Position numbers and translations under genes: made by a program. The notes below the pieces were generated by a model. The model did no database searches, was not told where the DNA came from, and worked only from the letters and a program-made list of their open reading frames with translations. This document shows positions 61,201-64,000 of a DNA stretch of 64,000 bases, piece by piece. Every line of letters begins with the position of its first letter. Positions within the stretch are counted from its first letter, which is position 1. This stretch comes from Phoronis australis (Eukaryota > Phoronida > Phoronidae), in NCBI GenBank assembly GCA_002633005.1, contig NMRA01000391.1, forward strand, positions 362,149-426,148. The letters run 5' to 3'.

Positions 61201-64000
61201 TCTTTAGTTTGTAATTACTTTGTAACAATGTTAAAAGCATGAGGTTTAACTATTTCCATGGTTCTTTGATGACCGGGAACATCCATGCAAGTTTACAATG
61301 GCTTATGTAGCTACTGTGCTAACATTTGGCACATAAGCAAAACATGAGACGGACTTTCTTACCTTTTGTATTCCCCTTAAAAATATCGCTTCTGTGCCTA
61401 TTCCAGGGAGGGCCAGTTTTGAAAAGTGCAAAAACTCAGCTTGTTTCAGGCCACCTTGTTCTTTGTCAATAGATGTCACTGTCGTCAAGAGACCAGGTGT
61501 TTATCGAAGGAATTTGATCTAAGGTTGTATTGTGTGGAACACAGCAATTACCACATTAGCGATGGCTTCATAGCTAAAACACTGGTTAAAAGTAATTGAA
61601 TAGATATATTGTAGGCTAAAATTTGTAGTCTTTCAAACTGTTTGGCTCTTGAAATTGAATTTCTCATAAAAAGCTGAATTAGGTTCAGTTTTGCATGAAA
61701 AAGTACAATGAGAATTGGCCAAAATTAATTCATTAGGTTTTAGTTCTCAGATTCCCGTAGTTGAATAATTGTAGCTGGTAATTCTTTGAACCGTGGTAGA
61801 TAAGTAGCGTGCGAGTTGTGATGCCGTACACAAGCGTATGGGAACACTTAACAATTGACTGGTTTGATACCTGAAGAGCCTCAATTTAGAAACCATTGTT
61901 GTTTGTTGATGAAACCTGAGTTTTCTGTTATGGCATGGTCAGATACTTGAGAAAATGGTAAATAGAGAACAGTCTCTACCGTCTTCGCTCTGACGGAGGG
62001 TAGAAGTCAGGCTAGATATCTGACAAATATAAGCATTATCAGAAAATATAATTTTAATGAGATTTTATAATCTTTATCAAAATGTTGTTACAGCTGAATG
62101 GAGAGCACTTAAATCTGGTGGTGACGTCAGTAGTCAGAACATGTCAAGTCTAGACTGTATGAAAATGGCAATAACGAGGCAAGTATAGTGGTGATGTAAT
62201 GTTTACATGCATTGAGTGCATAATGCAAGCATTGTTGCATGTCATCACGTTGCTTTTGAAGGTGTCATTGGTCAGTGGCCTTGTGGTTGAAGCACTTGGT
62301 AAAAATCAGTCTTGAGATTGTGGATTCAATTCCCTTCTTGGCGAATTCTTTTTCCCGGGAGCCTGGCCATGGTTTATTGTGAGTTATCAGTGGAAGCACT
62401 TTTTCCTCAATGAGATTGATTCTGACTTTTGTGACAAAGAAAAATGAAACCTGAGTGGCCGATTGCCAAATAGGTCCATTATGTTTCCTCAATCTTCTAC
62501 GCAACTGTGAACTTTGCTCACTCATTATTGTTGTTTTTTTATCATTTTATCTTTTATGGGCTCAAGAATCTTCACTGCGTGGTAATTCCACTAAGTAATT
62601 GCCTTAAGTTTTTATTTGTCAAACTAATTACCGTACTGAAAGAAAACTTTATCAAATGCCATTTCATGACATCTATACAGTTTGTGTTAAGCTAATAATA
62701 AATCAACATTTTATTAATCTGTATTTTTGTTGAGTTCACTTCACTGCCAACAGGTGAAGAATTGTCACTGAAATGCTAACAGAAGATGGCGTCACTGCTG
62801 CATAACTTTTTACTGAGATGCATGTTTTTATTATGCTGTCATCTCCGTCTGTCCGGCATCAGTCTGTCCGACGTACGCCGTCCAGCGTCCACTGCTCTAT
62901 CTCCAAAACCCTTTGACGTACGTTCATGAAATTTTGCACATATATTCCTATCATGAATGGGATGGCATGAGCGAATTTTCGGACGGACTCGACTACGGGT
63001 GTGCCCTCTAGTGGCAATTTTATTTTTTTTACGCTTACCTCGATATCTTCAAAGGTCCTGAACATATTTTCATAAAATTTGGCATATAGGCATCTATTAG
63101 TGAGATGATGCTATCCTTTTGGTTTGGATGGATTCGACATAGTTTGCGCCACCTAGTGGCCATTTTTGCTATTTTCGAGTCTGTTTTTTGGCGTCCACCC
63201 CTCTATCAACCAAACCGCTCTAAAGATGGTTGTGGAAGTTGGCATGTGTGTTTTTACTAGGAAGCTGATGATGATATACCAATGACTTTGACTACTGTGG
63301 CGCCTCCTAGGGGCAGTTTTTTTTTGCGCCCATGGCTGCGTTTCTCCTAAACCGTTTGCAGCATCTTTGCTAAATTAGCAAGTGTATTTATATGACGTTA
63401 ACAATGGATGACAAACAACTTTCGGACGGATCTGACTACCAGTGTGCCCCCTATTGGCAATTTTCATTTTTAGGCTTACCTCTGTATCTTTAAATGTCAT
63501 CAACGGATTATCAGAAAGTTTGGAATACAGGCATTTAATGGTGAGATGATGCTATCCTCCCGCTTTGGGATTGAATCAAGGAACTTTTGCGCCACCTAGT
63601 GGCCATTTTTCCTGTTTTTGAGTCTTGTTTTTTTGGCGTCCACCCCTCGATCAACCAAACCATTCTGAAGATGACTTTATGAAATTTGGTAAATAGCTTT
63701 CTATTAAAGAAGCGATGGCATGTACTCATTTTCAGATGGATTGGATATTTTTTCGCCCTCTGGCGGCTATTTTTATGAAACAAATAAGCAACCCTAGAAG
63801 CACTCCGTGGCGCATTTCAAAGCTCCGCGTTGCTCTTGTTGTAATTGTAATAATCACATTTTGTGAGTCATTTTTCTTAAACCTATACTTTTCAATTAAA
63901 TGCATTTGATGAAATTAAATTTTCCAGGCAGTTGGATAAACTCGCTTTGGAAGAACCAGATAAAAGAGTTGCCATGATCACATTTGCAAGTGACATCAGT
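55129..64000 (+). CDS. CPRAS1: Circularly permuted Ras (cpRAS) with zinc finger and vWA domain; right end cut by the window
   Basis: CDS joins 55129-55251, 55506-55553, 56230-56415, 56857-57042, 58456-58609, 59361-59664, 60661-60863, 62094-62178, 63928-64000 and continues; 454 codons with every phase matching. Ras motifs run in rotated order: G3 DTAGQE (65-70, Gln61 equivalent kept), G4 NKCD (124-127), G5 TSAK (154-157), G1 GSGGVGKS (186-193, Gly12 equivalent kept), G2 in YDPTIEDSF (Thr211). The cut is between strands beta2 and beta3; the native ends are joined by a short linker (RTSVGYK). Then come a basic linker (238-260), a zinc finger C310/C313-C334/C337 and a vWA domain with MIDAS DVSGS (386-390). 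The zinc finger followed by vWA recalls Sec23/Sec24. GTP binding and hydrolysis are expected from the motifs; no cellular role can be read. The ATG has a good context (AAAATGG). The cpRAS family is known, with scattered distribution. Confidence 0.93.
55506..55553 (+). CDS. CPRAS1: cpRAS exon 2 (48-bp microexon)
   Basis: Residues 42-57 ([16 protein letters not shown]). Acceptor CATCCACTAG, donor AAA|GTAAAA, phase 0 on both sides. Called from phase and splice signals, since the sequence is short; it could be skipped without shifting the frame. Confidence 0.65.
56230..56415 (+). CDS. CPRAS1: cpRAS exon 3 (G3, switch II)
   Basis: Residues 58-119: [20 protein letters not shown] is almost Ras itself, followed by [15 protein letters not shown] and the DDVPV of beta5. 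Acceptor TTATTACAG, donor GTG|GTAAGT. Confidence 0.96.
56519..56587. mobile_element. 69-bp MITE-like element with 13-bp perfect TIRs (intron 3)
   Basis: Ends are CATGGGCGGTGCA (56519-56531) and its exact complement (56575-56587). The centre is G/C-rich with CTATAGCCCC and CTTTTTTCAGTGCTG. Two relatives lie at 22877-23026 in the other orientation. Confidence 0.75.
56857..57042 (+). CDS. CPRAS1: cpRAS exon 4 (G4, G5)
   Basis: Residues 120-181: VFCANKCDL (guanine-specifying NKxD), a helix, [19 protein letters not shown] (G5 and helix alpha5), then the linker RTSVGYK to the P-loop exon. Phase 0 on both sides. Confidence 0.96.
57184..57275. repeat. Imperfect hairpin with 30-nt arms (intron 4)
   Basis: Arms 57184-57213 (GTCGGATATAACGTGCTGGC, then ATTTTGAGAA) and 57246-57275 pair at 26 of 30 positions around a 32-base loop. 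The size suits a pre-miRNA-like transcript or a small inverted-repeat element; neither can be shown. Confidence 0.65.
57276..58455. other. Rest of cpRAS intron 4
   Basis: No repeat or gene recognised. An 89-codon open frame (58130-58399) ends 56 bases before the next exon but has no good splice signals and would separate helix alpha5 from the P-loop. Confidence 0.5.
58456..58609 (+). CDS. CPRAS1: cpRAS exon 5 (P-loop G1 and switch I G2)
   Basis: Residues 182-232: [18 protein letters not shown], then [14 protein letters not shown]. In ordinary Ras this is the N-terminus; here it lies downstream of G3-G5. Acceptor ATTTGACAG, donor CAGG|GTAAAC (phase 1). Confidence 0.96.
58610..59360. other. 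cpRAS intron 5
   Basis: AT-rich, no gene or repeat that I recognise. Acceptor TTTTATTTGCAG. Confidence 0.6.
59361..59664 (+). CDS. CPRAS1: cpRAS exon 6 (basic linker, first half of zinc finger)
   Basis: Residues 233-333: a Lys/Arg-rich linker ([16 protein letters not shown]), then [20 protein letters not shown] with the first Cys pair. The donor TG|GTCAGT gives phase 2 and makes the codon TGT (Cys334) with exon 7; reading through instead meets a stop at 59690. Confidence 0.9.
60661..60863 (+). CDS. CPRAS1: cpRAS exon 7 (second half of zinc finger, start of vWA)
   Basis: Residues 334-401: CEFCGD closes the zinc finger; an acidic/Pro linker follows; [15 protein letters not shown] is vWA strand 1 with the MIDAS DxSxS. 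Donor CTAG|GTATTG (phase 1). Confidence 0.93.
60864..62093. other. cpRAS intron 7
   Basis: No gene seen. It contains a short purine tract (GGAGGGAGGGAGG near 61118) and otherwise AT-rich unique-looking DNA. Confidence 0.55.
62094..62178 (+). CDS. CPRAS1: cpRAS exon 8 (vWA helix)
   Basis: Residues 402-430: [20 protein letters not shown], then DCMKMAIT. Two junctions give the same protein: a GC-AG intron (AG|GCAAGT at 62179 to TTTCCAG at 63927) or a GT-AG intron (CAA|GTATAG at 62183 to GGCAG at 63931). I prefer GC-AG because its donor fits the GC-donor consensus perfectly; with GT-AG the exon ends at 62182. Confidence 0.8.
62266..62500 (+). mobile_element. tRNA-derived SINE (intron 8)
   Basis: A tRNA-like head has an A-box (TGGCCTTGTGG at about 62276) and a B-box (GGATTCAATTCC at about 62322) at tRNA-like spacing, followed by a non-tRNA body of about 170 bp. 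It does not fold as a proper tRNA, so a SINE rather than a tRNA gene. The 3' boundary is approximate. Confidence 0.6.
62830..63845 (+). mobile_element. CTAGTGGC-core element, copy B (intron 8)
   Basis: About 1.0 kb with the same left flank (TTATGCTGTCATCTCCGTC), the same 150-bp modules (cores near 63003, 63149, 63300, 63443, 63590, 63760) and the same right flank (CCCTAGAAGCACTCC, CGCGTTGCTCTTGTTG) as 34875-36605. It has six modules against eleven in copy A, so the core array varies in number while the ends stay fixed. It ends about 80 bases before exon 9. Confidence 0.75.
63928..64000 (+). CDS. CPRAS1: cpRAS exon 9 (vWA, cut by window end)
   Basis: Residues 431-454 and onward: [20 protein letters not shown] then SDIS, the vWA strand that typically reads VxxITFxxx. 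The exon is still open at base 64000. With the alternative GT-AG junction it starts at 63932. Confidence 0.85.

Noticed and set aside
62266-62340. tRNA gene
   Set aside because: A- and B-box-like sequences are present but the cloverleaf stems do not form; a SINE head fits better.

Overview
The window looks like nuclear DNA of an animal. It is AT-rich, its genes are split into short exons by long GT-AG introns, and it carries several minisatellites and many decayed dispersed repeats. DZANK1 (absent, as far as I know, from flies and nematodes), a cpRAS gene and a lineage-type class A GPCR together suggest a marine invertebrate (lophotrochozoan, invertebrate deuterostome or similar). I cannot name the species.

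Region 1-25.4 kb is mostly non-coding. The one convincing gene is an intronless reading frame at 10145-11197 (350 aa, +) that I do not recognise. The rest is repeats: a 49-bp minisatellite at 2.6-3.2 kb, duplicated segments with strong hairpins at 5.5-8 kb, a 40-bp satellite at 17.2 kb and dispersed repeats.

Region 25.48-47.81 kb is a complete 18-exon DZANK1 gene (+). All exon phases fit, giving 812 residues: a chitobiase-type beta-sandwich, five double-CxxC zinc ribbons, a conserved middle region, a basic stretch and ankyrin repeats. Its 5.5-kb intron 14 holds an intronless class A GPCR on the opposite strand (43082-44260). Other introns carry minisatellites, a (GT)n tract, a LINE tail and a large element built from CTAGTGGC-containing repeats.

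Region 47.8-55.1 kb is intergenic, with a broken retroelement on the minus strand at 50.8-51.7 kb.

Region 55.13-64.0 kb (running off the right edge) is the most interesting part: nine exons of a circularly permuted Ras gene (+). The G-motifs appear in the order G3-G4-G5-G1-G2, followed by a basic linker, a Sec23/Sec24-like CxxC...CxxC zinc finger and a vWA domain with an intact DxSxS MIDAS motif. The exons join in phase through 454 codons and every Ras catalytic motif that can be checked is kept. Intron 8 contains a tRNA-derived SINE and a second copy of the CTAGTGGC element. The genes do not form an obvious pathway. DZANK1 is known from ciliary vesicle traffic, and the Sec23/24-like part of cpRAS hints at membrane traffic, but that link is inference.
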